A stretch of DNA of 64,000 bases from JAAYCI01 sp031549285 (GCA_031549285.1 JAVBPZ010000009.1:62001-126000), one strand, 5' to 3'. Positions 7,480-15,090 are shown, numbered from the stretch's first letter. A program made the numbers and translations. The notes: a model not told the origin generated them from the sequence alone.

Positions 7480-7752
7480 ATGATTTACTTTCTTGGTGCC
7501 CGCCCCTATGACTTCACCGACGAGGATGGGCGAAAGGTGACCGGCGTCACGGCTTGGTTCTGTGATGATGAACAAAAGGGTGCTGTAGGGTATACCCCGT
7601 TCAAGGCATCCTACAGCCGCGAAAGGTTCGCCCAGATATTCGGCGGGGAAAACAATGTACTTGCTATGGCATTAGAGCCGGTACAGGTAGATTTCAACCG
7701 CTATGGGAAGCCTGACCGCGTGACCGTATTGGAAGAAGCCCCAACCGAGTGA
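7480..7752 (+). CDS. Small phage protein, candidate gene V-like ssDNA-binding protein
   Basis: I do not recognise this 90-aa protein by sequence alone. It begins MIYFLGARPYDFTDEDGRKV after a strong GAAAGGAG site and is rich in aromatic residues and beta-type sequence (VTGVTAWFCDDEQ, NVLAMALEPVQVDFNRYGKP), with a charged end. Filamentous phages encode an 80-100 aa single-strand DNA binding protein (gene V type) next to the replication gene. Size, position as the first gene of the module and composition fit that role, which remains an inference. Its stop lies inside the large hairpin at 7748-7819. Confidence 0.6.
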   Translation: MIYFLGARPYDFTDEDGRKVTGVTAWFCDDEQKGAVGYTPFKASYSRERFAQIFGGENNVLAMALEPVQVDFNRYGKPDRVTVLEEAPTE

Positions 7753-7819
7753 AAAGGTGTTGCCCGCCCTGCCCCTTTGGGGGCTGGGCGGGGTACTTGA
7801 CAAGATAACACCTTTCACT
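7748..7819 (+). other. Large three-tier cruciform before the rep gene
   Basis: AGTGAAAAGGTGTT (7748-7761) pairs with AACACCTTTCACT (7807-7819) with one bulge. It encloses CCCGCCC (7763-7769) paired with GGGCGGG (7786-7792) and an inner GCCCC/GGGGC stem closing a TTTG loop. The stop codon of the upstream gene is within the left arm. Such a structure 60 nt before a rolling-circle Rep gene is a good candidate for the replication origin or packaging signal. It lacks a T-tract, so termination is less likely. Confidence 0.55.
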
Positions 7820-7883
7820 CACGGGGCAATTCTCCCAGCTAAAACACAGCCCAAAATCTTCTTAACACTTCGGGGGGCGGCCC

Positions 7884-8789
7884 ATGTCACAGCTTCGCAT
7901 TTACCGCTTCCCGGAATGGCAGGAAACCCCCTACCGCTTCGTAGAACTCAAACGGCGCACGGATAGCTTCCCGGAAGAAAAAGCAGAACCCGTACCGCAC
8001 GACGGGCGTATGGATGAAAGCCTGTCGCGCTCCCGCCGCCTCATACAAGAATATGTCCTCTGTAATTCGTTCTCCCTGTTCTGTACATTCACTTTTTCCG
8101 ACGCAAAGGTAAATGACCGCACCGACTACAAAGCCATCAAATCAAAACTCTGTAAGGCATTCAACAACTTCAAAAACCGCCATGACCCAACATTTAAGTA
8201 CCTTGTCGTACCTGAACTACACAAGGACGGCGCGGTACACTTCCACGGTGTGATTACAACCCCGGTCGGCCTGTGCTCCCCCCTACTGATACCCAAACGC
8301 GGCAGGGATGGCACCACTCGCATGGTGAACAATACGCCTGGGTACATGGATTGGCCTTACTACTCCGAACGCTTTGGCTTTTTCTCCTGCTCTTGGATTC
8401 GCAACTATACCGGCTGCGCCGTATATGTCTCCAAATACATGACAAAAGACCTCGCCGCATGGTTTGAGAAAAACGACCAAATTGTAATGCACTCAAAGGG
8501 CCTGAACCGCCCTGAACTCGTATACATGGCCGACAATGAGAAAATACCCGGCAAACTCACCCGCGACGATTACGACGGCGAATTCTGTACCGTAGCAATG
8601 CGGGATATATGGCAGACCGCCCCCTACTACATCCATTGGGCGGATGAATTTACCTTACGCCCCCAAAATGTAATAGCGCCAGAAGACCTATGGAAATACC
8701 AACAATGGCAAAACTATCCCGGCATCTTTGACAACTTCGAGCAAACCAGCCTCCGGGCAAAAAATTACACCCAGCAGGTACACCCATGA
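7884..8789 (+). CDS. Phage rolling-circle replication initiator (HUH endonuclease)
   Basis: The 301-aa protein has the three motifs of HUH Rep proteins in order. Motif 1 is LFCTFTFSD (about residues 65-73). Motif 2 is the metal-binding HKDGAVHFHGVI with H119-x-H121. Motif 3 is AVYVSKYMTKD (about 179-189) with catalytic-type Tyr and Lys residues. Rep would nick the phage double-stranded form at its origin, stay covalently bound to the 5' end and drive rolling-circle replication, as in gene II proteins of inoviruses. The GGGGGGCGGCCC region before the ATG supplies a ribosome binding site. The stop overlaps the next gene by 4 nt. Plasmid Rep families share these motifs, but the neighbours point to a filamentous phage. 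Confidence 0.88.
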   Translation: MSQLRIYRFPEWQETPYRFVELKRRTDSFPEEKAEPVPHDGRMDESLSRSRRLIQEYVLCNSFSLFCTFTFSDAKVNDRTDYKAIKSKLCKAFNNFKNRHDPTFKYLVVPELHKDGAVHFHGVITTPVGLCSPLLIPKRGRDGTTRMVNNTPGYMDWPYYSERFGFFSCSWIRNYTGCAVYVSKYMTKDLAAWFEKNDQIVMHSKGLNRPELVYMADNEKIPGKLTRDDYDGEFCTVAMRDIWQTAPYYIHWADEFTLRPQNVIAPEDLWKYQQWQNYPGIFDNFEQTSLRAKNYTQQVHP

Positions 8790-9043
8790 AAACAATTCAA
8801 ATCCCCGTCGCGGATTTCATCAAGATAGCATCCGCGTTGCTCAACAAAAAGACCGTCTTTGATTACGGTTCCGTTGCCCTGTTCCTGAACAGCCAGCTTG
8901 TGCGCTTCAAGTCTGAATCACTGCTCTATATCCTCTACATTGTTCGCGTCCTGTTCGGCCAAAACTACGGCGCTTGGAACATGACACTGACTTTTGACGC
9001 TATGGGCCACTACAAAGGTTCCGTCAGCTTCACCACCCATTAA
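8786..9043 (+). CDS. Small phage protein of unknown function
   Basis: The 85-aa product is not recognised. It starts MKTIQIPVADFIKIASALLN within the last codons of rep (ATGA overlap), which indicates coupled translation. A central segment (LLYILYIVRVLFG, about residues 46-58) is hydrophobic but short for a membrane span. The end is beta-like (MTLTFDAMGHYKGSVSF). Position between replication and coat genes would suit a replication accessory or ssDNA-binding protein, and it is an alternative candidate for the gene V role. Confidence 0.6.
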   Translation: MKTIQIPVADFIKIASALLNKKTVFDYGSVALFLNSQLVRFKSESLLYILYIVRVLFGQNYGAWNMTLTFDAMGHYKGSVSFTTH

Positions 9044-9105
9044 CTGTATTCTATGGTACACGCGTGGCCGTTGAATAGAAAAATCTTTAGAAAGGGGTCG
9101 GATAA

Positions 9106-9264
9106 ATGGAAACAATCATCAATGCAATGGGCGACGCTTTTGAACTTGTCAGTACCGTGATTGCCAAAATCACCACTGTGCCGGTTCTGTTGTTCTTTCT
9201 CGCGGCTTCGCTTATCCCGGTCGGCATCAGCATTTTCCGCGGCCTGAAACGGGCGGCAAAGTAA
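9106..9264 (+). CDS. Major coat protein candidate (gene VIII-like), 52 aa
   Basis: The 52-residue protein follows a GAAAGGGG site. It has a short amphipathic, slightly acidic N-terminal part (METIINAMGDAFELVSTVIA), a hydrophobic helix (VPVLLFFLAASLIPVGISIF, residues 25-44) and a basic end FRGLKRAAK. This acidic helix, membrane span, basic DNA-facing end layout is that of mature inovirus coat proteins. No cleavable leader is seen. Leaderless coats are known (phage Pf3). It is encoded between rep and the adsorption gene, the expected place. Confidence 0.8.
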   Translation: METIINAMGDAFELVSTVIAKITTVPVLLFFLAASLIPVGISIFRGLKRAAK

Positions 9265-9338
9265 GCTACCAGCCCAAAAGCGGGGGCGCTCTGGCGGGCG
9301 TTCCCGCTTTTCCATATAACCACGAAAGAGGTGATGAA

Positions 9339-11513
9339 ATGAAAAACTTTGCGGTAAAGGTGGCGGCGCTGTTCTGCTGCCTGATGGTGGGGTTTACTGC
9401 CTTTGTAAGTATCCCGGTACGCGCCGACTATGTGCTGGATGACTATTTAGATAACCTGTGGTGGAAAGCCATTCAGCGTAATATCGAAATGATGTTGATG
9501 CTGTATTCCGAAGACGAAAACGGCAACAACCCCTACCGCTATGAGATATACGACCCCAATAACCCGGAACACAACCCCGACGCCACAAAGGGATGGGACA
9601 ACCTCACCACCGGGCGGGATTACTATACCGGCTCCGAGGGGCGGCAACCGTATTCCGGGTATGGCTATGATGTCACGGCGAATGCGTACCACACCGGAAA
9701 CACATTCAACGCGCCGCTGGTGGAAAACACCTACAACACCACGACCAACAATTACGAGTATGTCTTTAACATGCCGACATACAACAACTACGAAACCTAC
9801 AATATTTCCAATATCTACTACAACCAGACCTACAACACCTACAAGATACACACCACCAACAACTACAACTATTACATCAACTACAGCCCCACCTATATCA
9901 ACATCACCTATCTGGACGGCTCAAACCAACTTGTCAATGACACCCACTATTTCAAGCTACCCGATGGCCGCAATTCACTGGAACTGAAAGCCGAAGATGT
10001 GTTTGGTGAATATTTCATCTATGACTACACCAACTACGACACGGTGATTGAGGACGAAAATACGCTGCTCCTCGCCCACTTCGACGGCAACCACAAGGAC
10101 GACAGCGCCTACAAGCGCACCCTGTCCTATTCAGCAGGCGCGGCGGCAAACTATGTGGAACACCCCGGTTTTGGTTCTGCTATCTATTGGGATGCGCAAG
10201 ACCACAAGTTAAATCTTCCTGCTTCGGGCGGCACCACAGAATTTATGCTGTTCTGCTCTCAGGCGGCAAACTGCCCGCAATTTGTTCCAAAAGTACCCCA
10301 CTTGCTATCTGAAAAATTCTATACAGAATCAGCCCGTGGGGAATTTTCAGCCGTTGGCTTGATGCCGGACGGGTACGAAACGTTCAAATTGGTAGATGGG
10401 CAAGAAACATTTACGGAAGACACCTACCAAAAGAAATGGCAGAGTATGGATGTGTACGGTTACTGCCATCCGGTGGGGTATGTCGTTTCTATCGGCGGCA
10501 CCGGGTATATCCCGGTCTATGAGTACGGCGAATTGACGATACGCAAATCGGCCTCATGGTGGAAAAGCAGCAACTACGGGCAATACAGCCTCGATATACA
10601 AGGACAGAACAACCTGAAATATGCCCTTTGTCGCAAGGATGGAAAGGATACCGAGGGCAACGACAAGTACATACCTATCCCGGTAGGCCAATGGAACCGT
10701 TGGGCGGTATGCGGCGGCACGGTATATATGAACGGGTTACCGGTCGAGATGGAAACCATAGAGGGCGACGGTAATTCCCTTTACATGCCCGGTGTTTGGG
10801 GCAACTATTGGAATGTGGATGAACTGCGGGTATCGCAATCCGCGCTCTATTCCGGCAGCTATACACCGCTGGCTCACCCCTTTGATACCAACAAGGTCTT
10901 GGTCTTGCCGGAAAACGGCAAAAATGGAGAAATCGCCGTAAAGTCGAATGTGCCGGTGGCGACGCTGCGTGTCGGCGGGGTGCGGCCATCCGCCCCGGCC
11001 ATTGGGGATGTATATGTCGCCATTGAAAAAACGGCGGAAGAACACAAGGTATCAACCGCGCAGCAATACCAGACCGGCGGCTGGGTGGGGGTGGACGCAG
11101 CTATTTACAAAAACGACAAATGGGAAACGCTGAAAGGCTACGATATGCGCTCCTATACTACAGATGAGGACGATGTACCTACCCCGCCGCCCGACGACAG
11201 CGGCAGCACTTCCGGTTCTACTTCCACGCCGGGTGGGGACGGCGGCGATGACGACGACGGCGAGAGTTTCTGGGATTTTTTGCTGGATTTACTGAAAGGC
11301 TTGTTGGCGCTCGTCGGCACCCTCGTCACCAGCTTGGTTTCGCTGCTCGGCAGTTTGTTTGATGCCTTGACAAGCCTCGTCGGGTTTACTACCAATTTTG
11401 GCGGTTTCATCGGGGAAGCGTTCGCGTTCATCCCTGCTGAGATTACCGGTGTCATCACCGTGGGGCTTACGTTGGCCGTTATCTTGATGATTGTCCGTTT
11501 CATCCGGGGGTAG
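9339..11513 (+). CDS. Inovirus adsorption / minor coat protein (gene III-like)
   Basis: The 724-aa protein has a signal peptide (KVAALFCCLMVGFTAFVSIPVRA, cleavage likely near residue 29). An Asn/Tyr/Thr-rich zone spans residues about 113-191 (NTYNTTTNNYEYVFNMPTYN). A concanavalin/LamG-like domain starts near residue 241 (NTLLLAHFDG) and runs to about 520, with the typical late VDELRVS strand. A Pro then Gly/Ser/Asp-rich linker lies at about 615-640, and a C-terminal membrane anchor ends IVRFIRG. Gene III proteins of filamentous phages share secretion, receptor-binding N-domains, a glycine linker and a terminal anchor. A LamG domain suggests binding of host surface glycan. It is the most likely host-range determinant. 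Confidence 0.82.
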   Translation: MKNFAVKVAALFCCLMVGFTAFVSIPVRADYVLDDYLDNLWWKAIQRNIEMMLMLYSEDENGNNPYRYEIYDPNNPEHNPDATKGWDNLTTGRDYYTGSEGRQPYSGYGYDVTANAYHTGNTFNAPLVENTYNTTTNNYEYVFNMPTYNNYETYNISNIYYNQTYNTYKIHTTNNYNYYINYSPTYINITYLDGSNQLVNDTHYFKLPDGRNSLELKAEDVFGEYFIYDYTNYDTVIEDENTLLLAHFDGNHKDDSAYKRTLSYSAGAAANYVEHPGFGSAIYWDAQDHKLNLPASGGTTEFMLFCSQAANCPQFVPKVPHLLSEKFYTESARGEFSAVGLMPDGYETFKLVDGQETFTEDTYQKKWQSMDVYGYCHPVGYVVSIGGTGYIPVYEYGELTIRKSASWWKSSNYGQYSLDIQGQNNLKYALCRKDGKDTEGNDKYIPIPVGQWNRWAVCGGTVYMNGLPVEMETIEGDGNSLYMPGVWGNYWNVDELRVSQSALYSGSYTPLAHPFDTNKVLVLPENGKNGEIAVKSNVPVATLRVGGVRPSAPAIGDVYVAIEKTAEEHKVSTAQQYQTGGWVGVDAAIYKNDKWETLKGYDMRSYTTDEDDVPTPPPDDSGSTSGSTSTPGGDGGDDDDGESFWDFLLDLLKGLLALVGTLVTSLVSLLGSLFDALTSLVGFTTNFGGFIGEAFAFIPAEITGVITVGLTLAVILMIVRFIRG

Positions 11514-11517
11514 CGGT

Positions 11518-11676
11518 ATGGAAAACTTCCTGTTTGTACTTGGCAAGGTATATGAACTGTTCAACCATCCAATGACCATCTACGGTTTCACGTTCAGCCT
11601 TTGGGATATGCTCATGTTCGGGCTAGTGGTAGGCGTAGTCATCAAATTTGTGGGGTATATGTTTTATGAAAACTGA
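11518..11676 (+). CDS. Small phage membrane protein, 52 aa
   Basis: The product starts MENFLFVLGKVYELFNHPMT and has one strong hydrophobic helix (LWDMLMFGLVVGVVIKFVGY, about residues 29-48), ending MFYEN. Its ATG lies 4 nt after the adsorption gene stop. Inoviruses encode several such one-span proteins (gene VI, VII, IX types, or a second coat) that cap the virion. Which of these it corresponds to cannot be decided from sequence. Confidence 0.65.
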   Translation: MENFLFVLGKVYELFNHPMTIYGFTFSLWDMLMFGLVVGVVIKFVGYMFYEN

Positions 11677-11986
11677 ATGGAAGCTATACGACGGTTCCAG
11701 CATAACGATAGGACGCGAGGGTGAAGATGCAACATCAATGCAATCACAAAGTGAAACAGATGGCACGGCAAGTGACACGGCCCCGCCCGCTGGCAGCGAC
11801 AGCGGCGATTCTTCTGTGCCTGTTCCTGTTTCTTCGGTTTCCGTGGCTTCTGGCCCGGATTCCGCTGTACATGGTTTTATGACCACCCCGTTTGAGGAGT
11901 ATACCGTCACCGAGGGGCTTTTGCTGCTCACGGTCATCTTTCTTGCGCTGGCCGGTATCCTGTCACTATTCAGGGGGCGGGTGTGA
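11666..11986 (+). CDS. Phage membrane protein with acidic Ser/Pro-rich ectodomain
   Basis: The 106-aa product overlaps the previous gene by 11 nt. A Thr/Ser/Asp/Pro-rich stretch of low complexity (about residues 24-68) is followed by a C-terminal membrane span (TEGLLLLTVIFLALAGILSL) and a short basic end FRGRV. There is no N-terminal signal, so the orientation is uncertain. It is probably a minor virion or assembly component. Start choice is tentative, since no strong ribosome binding site precedes the ATG. Confidence 0.55.
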   Translation: MKTEWKLYDGSSITIGREGEDATSMQSQSETDGTASDTAPPAGSDSGDSSVPVPVSSVSVASGPDSAVHGFMTTPFEEYTVTEGLLLLTVIFLALAGILSLFRGRV

Positions 11987-12105
11987 TGGTAGATATTTTG
12001 GCCTTGGTGGTTGCCGGCCTGTTCTTCCTCATTGGCGCGGCGGGCTTGTTACTCCTGTTAAGTACATACTTCACACCGGAAAGGACGGATGAAGAAGATG
12101 ATTGA
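11986..12105 (+). CDS. Tiny phage membrane protein, 39 aa
   Basis: The ATG overlaps the preceding TGA (TGATGG frame shift by one). The peptide MVDILALVVAGLFFLIGAAG then LLLLLSTYF is one long hydrophobic helix, followed by an acidic end TPERTDEEDD. Size and topology resemble gene VII or IX proteins of filamentous phages (about 32-35 aa). Overlap on both sides with other phage genes supports that it is translated. Confidence 0.6.
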   Translation: MVDILALVVAGLFFLIGAAGLLLLLSTYFTPERTDEEDD

Positions 12106-12280
12106 AACGTTGGCTCAATTCTTTGGCATTATCGGGCTGGACATGGCCCCGCCGCAAACGCTGGGCGAACTGATACCCTACCTGTTGCAGGTATTCCTTG
12201 CGTTCGCGCTATTGGCGGCTATCTTCCGGCTGTTTCGCTCTATCGTGATGGCATTGGTCACGAGGAACCCACGCCTATGA
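12089..12280 (+). CDS. Small phage membrane protein upstream of the assembly ATPase
   Basis: The 63-aa product begins MKKMIETLAQFFGIIGLDMA, with an amphipathic N-terminal half, a hydrophobic helix (IPYLLQVFLAFALLAAIFRL) and a basic end. It overlaps the previous gene by 17 nt and the ATPase gene by 4 nt. In filamentous phages the gene VI type protein, which terminates assembly, is encoded directly before gene I. Its location fits, but its size is smaller than the 112 aa of M13 gene VI. Confidence 0.6.
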   Translation: MKKMIETLAQFFGIIGLDMAPPQTLGELIPYLLQVFLAFALLAAIFRLFRSIVMALVTRNPRL

Positions 12281-13095
12281 TACTGCTTAGCGTTCTGTTT
12301 CAGTACCTTTGCAAGCTGCCGCATTTGGCGCTGCTGCTTACAAAAGATTTTGTGGCTTACATTCGCCACAAGAAATGGATGTGGTTTGAGGGCTGGGGCT
12401 TGCATCTGTATGTCGGCCCGTTTGGCTCGGGCAAAACCTGTTCGATGGTACATGATGCCTACCGGCTGGCAAAGCAATACCCGCAACTTACCATTGTTAC
12501 CAATTTTAAATTAATGGGCTTTCCGAAACACACCACCATCCTACCACTGCGCAAGCCAAAAGACATCATGGAAGCCCCGGAAAACACGCTGGTACTGATA
12601 GATGAAATCGGCACCATCTTCAACAGCCGGGATTTTGCGGCCAGCAAAGAGAGCGTACCCAAAATCCTGTTTCAGCACCTATGCCAGTGCCGCAAGCGCC
12701 GCATGATGATTTACGCCACCACCCAACGCTGGAACTTCTTAGACAAGCAACTGCGGGATATTGCAGCCAGTGTGCGGGTGACGCGCTCCCACTTTGCGCA
12801 CCCGTTCACCCGCATCTGCACGGTGTACAAGTACGATGCGGTGGACTACGACAAGAGTTTTGCCAACCCCCTTGTTCCGCTGTCTGCGCTCCGCGCCGAT
12901 GTGTATGTGCAGACCGACGCGTGCCGAACCCGCTACGATACCGCCGAACTGGTTGAAAATATGCTGCAAGATGAATACATACCCGATTCGCAGATTCTTG
13001 AAAACCGGGGTGAAGCGGCAGCAGCAATCGTTGCTACCCTGCCGGACAAGAAAACAAACCGGAAGATGCAGCGGACGGTGAGGAAAATGCAATAA
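12277..13095 (+). CDS. Inovirus assembly/export ATPase (Zot / gene I family)
   Basis: The 272-aa protein has the Walker A loop YVGPFGSGKTCS (GPFGSGKT at residues 47-54), the following TNFKL strand and a Walker B stretch NTLVLIDEIG (about 103-112) with the R-D-F segment FNSRDF, all typical of the Zot domain. This family drives extrusion of the phage filament through the inner membrane. The N-terminus is hydrophobic (MILLSVLFQYLCKLPHLALL), so membrane attachment may be at this end. Zot-family proteins usually have a C-terminal span, which is not seen here. No pIV secretin gene follows, consistent with a host lacking an outer membrane. Despite the family name there is no evidence of a toxin. Confidence 0.9.
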   Translation: MILLSVLFQYLCKLPHLALLLTKDFVAYIRHKKWMWFEGWGLHLYVGPFGSGKTCSMVHDAYRLAKQYPQLTIVTNFKLMGFPKHTTILPLRKPKDIMEAPENTLVLIDEIGTIFNSRDFAASKESVPKILFQHLCQCRKRRMMIYATTQRWNFLDKQLRDIAASVRVTRSHFAHPFTRICTVYKYDAVDYDKSFANPLVPLSALRADVYVQTDACRTRYDTAELVENMLQDEYIPDSQILENRGEAAAAIVATLPDKKTNRKMQRTVRKMQ

Positions 13096-13147
13096 TATAA
13101 AAGGACAAGAGCAAAACAAGTAAAGAAGTCGGTTTATGCCGTCAATA

Positions 13148-13197
13148 AAAGAAGACAAGAAGAAACAATGTAGCTATCGTTTCTTCTTGTCTTCTTT
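13148..13197 (+). terminator. Terminator after the phage module
   Basis: A perfect 19-bp inverted repeat (AAAGAAGACAAGAAGAAAC and its complement, 13148-13166 and 13179-13197) encloses a 12-nt loop. The right arm ends CTTTGTT, giving a weak U-tract. It lies 50 nt after the Zot gene and before the convergent VOC gene, so it can end transcripts from both sides. A perfect 19-bp stem is unusually long for a plain terminator. Confidence 0.65.
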
Positions 13198-13252
13198 GTT
13201 AAATAGTATGCAGGCTTTAGGACGTTTCAAACGCAATGCACCAAGGAAAACT

Positions 13253-13642
13253 TCACTCCAAAATTTCAACCCGGTTTTCCTCCGGGTCTAAAACACAACT
13301 TTCATAGTAACCGTCACCCGTAACCCTCGGCTTGCTGGCCACAGTATGTCCCGCGTTTTCTAAGCGTCCTGTCAGGGTGTCTACTTCTTCCCGGCTGCCC
13401 ACTTGGAAAGCCAAGTGGGTAAATCCAAATTGCTCACGATTCGTGCCACGCTCCGCAACGTTTTCCCAGTTCATTAGTTCCAACCGTACACCGTTTGCAA
13501 AGGTCAGAAAGTAGCTTCGCATACCCGTATTAGCGCTATGGTACCTTTCATTGGATTCGGCATCGAACCATTGTGTATAGAACTCGCGCATTTGCTCTAA
13601 ATCGTGGACATACATGGCGATATGGTCAATTTTGATCGTCAT
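13253..13642 (-). CDS. VOC family (glyoxalase/bleomycin resistance-type) protein
   Basis: The 129-aa product starts MTIKIDHIAMYVHDLEQMRE after an AAGGAGGG site. It has the two beta-alpha-beta-beta-beta halves of the vicinal oxygen chelate fold, with FYTQWFDAESNERYHS and HLAFQVGSREEVDTLTGRLE, and a C-terminal CVLDPEENRVEILE strand with the metal-ligand Glu. His7, a C-terminal Glu and HLAF supply likely metal ligands. Members isomerise or cleave small molecules or bind drugs, and the substrate is unknown here. The start codon overlaps the MFS stop (ATGA), so the two are co-translated. Confidence 0.85.
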   Translation of the reverse strand: MTIKIDHIAMYVHDLEQMREFYTQWFDAESNERYHSANTGMRSYFLTFANGVRLELMNWENVAERGTNREQFGFTHLAFQVGSREEVDTLTGRLENAGHTVASKPRVTGDGYYESCVLDPEENRVEILE

Positions 13643-14811
13643 ATTGTTGCCCTCCTTGCGGCTGTCTTTTTGTAAAGCTGGCTCACCATAAACACCATAA
13701 TCAATAACAATACCCCAAGAAATACCGGAAAGAGGCCGTAGCTGATATTTGCCCCCAGTAGGCCGAACAACGGCGGCATAAATGTCGTACCAACATATGC
13801 ACAAGCCATTTGCAATCCTATCATAGCCTGTGAATTTTGGCTGCCAAAGTTGATAGGCGTTTCATGGAGCAGACTTGGATAGATGGGTGCTAAACCAAGA
13901 CCAATGAGGAAAAGCCCGGCCAAAGCGAAATAGCCTTGAATGGGCAGCAGCAAAACAACGATGCCCACCGCAATCAGGATTTGGCCGAGTTGTACCATTT
14001 GCTTATGCCGCAGCTTTATGGCAAGAAAGCCGGACAAGAACCTGCCAAACGTAATGCCGATATAAAACAGGGAAATCCAGCTTGCGGCGGTTGCAGCTTC
14101 TATTCCGCGGACGGTAACAAGGTAGCTGCTGCCCCACAGCCCCACTGTGTGCTCGATGCCACAATAGCAAAAGACAGCGAATAGCACTTGTTTTGCGCCG
14201 GGCAAGGCGATAAGCTGCCGTATGGATGGCCCCTTTTGGTTGGCTTCGTTCTCGCCCGATGTGGGCTGCGCTTTTTTCCAAAGCGGCAGCGAAAACAGTA
14301 GCATCGCCACCAATGCGAACTGCAGAATGCTGACTGCCAAATACCCGGCGTTCCACGATTGCCACTGCATCAGGCTGTATGACATAACGAGCGGCCCCAG
14401 CGATGCGCCGATGCCCCAAAAGCAATGCAGCCAGCTCATATGTTTGGCTTTATAATGCAAGGCCACGAAGTTGTTCAAGGCTGCATCTACTGAACCGGCC
14501 CCGAGGCCCAGCGGAACGGCAAAGATGCACAGCATCGCAAAGCTACCCGAAAAGGAAAAGCCTATCAGGGCAACGGCTGTCATGGCGACACTCACCAATG
14601 TAACCATGCCGGTGCCAAACCGCCGGATTACCCGGTCACTCGCCAAGCTGGAAATAACAGTACCCACGGATATAATTATGGAGAGGATGCCTGCGCTGTC
14701 GATGGAAACACCCAAGCCTTGGTACATAGATGGCCACGCGCTTCCCAGCAAGGAATCTGGCAGGCCAAGGCTGATAAATGCCAAATAGATGATACCCAAC
14801 AATAAAACCAT
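13639..14811 (-). CDS. MFS transporter
   Basis: The product of about 390 aa has 12 predicted hydrophobic segments. The loop 2-3 motif is SDRVIRRFGTGMVTL, a variant of the MFS G-x-x-x-D-R/K signature. Sequences such as CFWGIGASLGPLVMS (fifth helix) and GLGLAPIYPSLLHETP resemble the fucose permease-like sugar/drug group. A GTG 9 nt upstream is in frame, but the AGAGGTG site is placed for the ATG at 14811. It is read with the HPr-like gene (upstream) and the VOC gene (downstream). Substrate cannot be assigned. Efflux or uptake of the compound handled by the VOC protein is a guess. Confidence 0.85.
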   Translation of the reverse strand: MVLLLGIIYLAFISLGLPDSLLGSAWPSMYQGLGVSIDSAGILSIIISVGTVISSLASDRVIRRFGTGMVTLVSVAMTAVALIGFSFSGSFAMLCIFAVPLGLGAGSVDAALNNFVALHYKAKHMSWLHCFWGIGASLGPLVMSYSLMQWQSWNAGYLAVSILQFALVAMLLFSLPLWKKAQPTSGENEANQKGPSIRQLIALPGAKQVLFAVFCYCGIEHTVGLWGSSYLVTVRGIEAATAASWISLFYIGITFGRFLSGFLAIKLRHKQMVQLGQILIAVGIVVLLLPIQGYFALAGLFLIGLGLAPIYPSLLHETPINFGSQNSQAMIGLQMACAYVGTTFMPPLFGLLGANISYGLFPVFLGVLLLIMVFMVSQLYKKTAARRATI

Positions 14812-14826
14812 TAAATACACCTCTAG

Positions 14827-15090
14827 TTATTGATTGTAAAGCGAATTTTTACAGTTGCAATCCATCATGTACCGCAACAGGTTTATCATGTCATTTGCAT
14901 TTGTAACCCGCACATCAAGCTTTTCCACGCCGTTGCGGCCGCATGACATGGTAAGCAGGGTTTTGATAAGGCTGTTATTTCTGATGTCGACATAGTGGCC
15001 CTCGTGTGTTTGAAGAAAGATACCGTCTTTACATGCGTCAATCACCCGAAAAAAGCGGTTAATGTCCGTGATATGGAAAAACGTTGTCAT
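14827..15090 (-). CDS. Small HPr-fold-like protein
   Basis: The 87-aa product begins MTTFFHITDINRFFRVIDAC behind an AAAGGAGGG site and is the first gene of the HPr-like/MFS/VOC operon. Its pattern (helix, strand GIFLQTHEGHYVDIRNNSLIKTLL, strand EKLDVRVTNANDMINLL) resembles small clostridial HPr-like proteins. The phosphorylatable His of true HPr is not in the expected place, so a role in PTS phosphotransfer is doubtful. It may be a regulator or sensor for the transporter. Function unknown. Confidence 0.6.
   Translation of the reverse strand: MTTFFHITDINRFFRVIDACKDGIFLQTHEGHYVDIRNNSLIKTLLTMSCGRNGVEKLDVRVTNANDMINLLRYMMDCNCKNSLYNQ

Noticed and set aside
7100..7500. tRNA gene as attachment site of the element
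   Set aside because: No cloverleaf or CCA-end sequence is present. The repeat matches the 3' end of a protein gene instead.
12277..13095. Zonula occludens toxin
   Set aside because: The Zot domain is the inovirus assembly ATPase. Only the Walker-type domain is present and there is no secreted toxin segment, so toxin activity is not supported.
13148..13197. CRISPR-like repeat
   Set aside because: It is a single inverted repeat (hairpin) without multiple spacers or cas genes. No CRISPR array was seen in the window.
13643..13804. 54-residue N-terminal extension of the VOC protein
   Set aside because: The extension overlaps the MFS gene in another frame. A strong AAGGAGGG site fixes the start at 13642.
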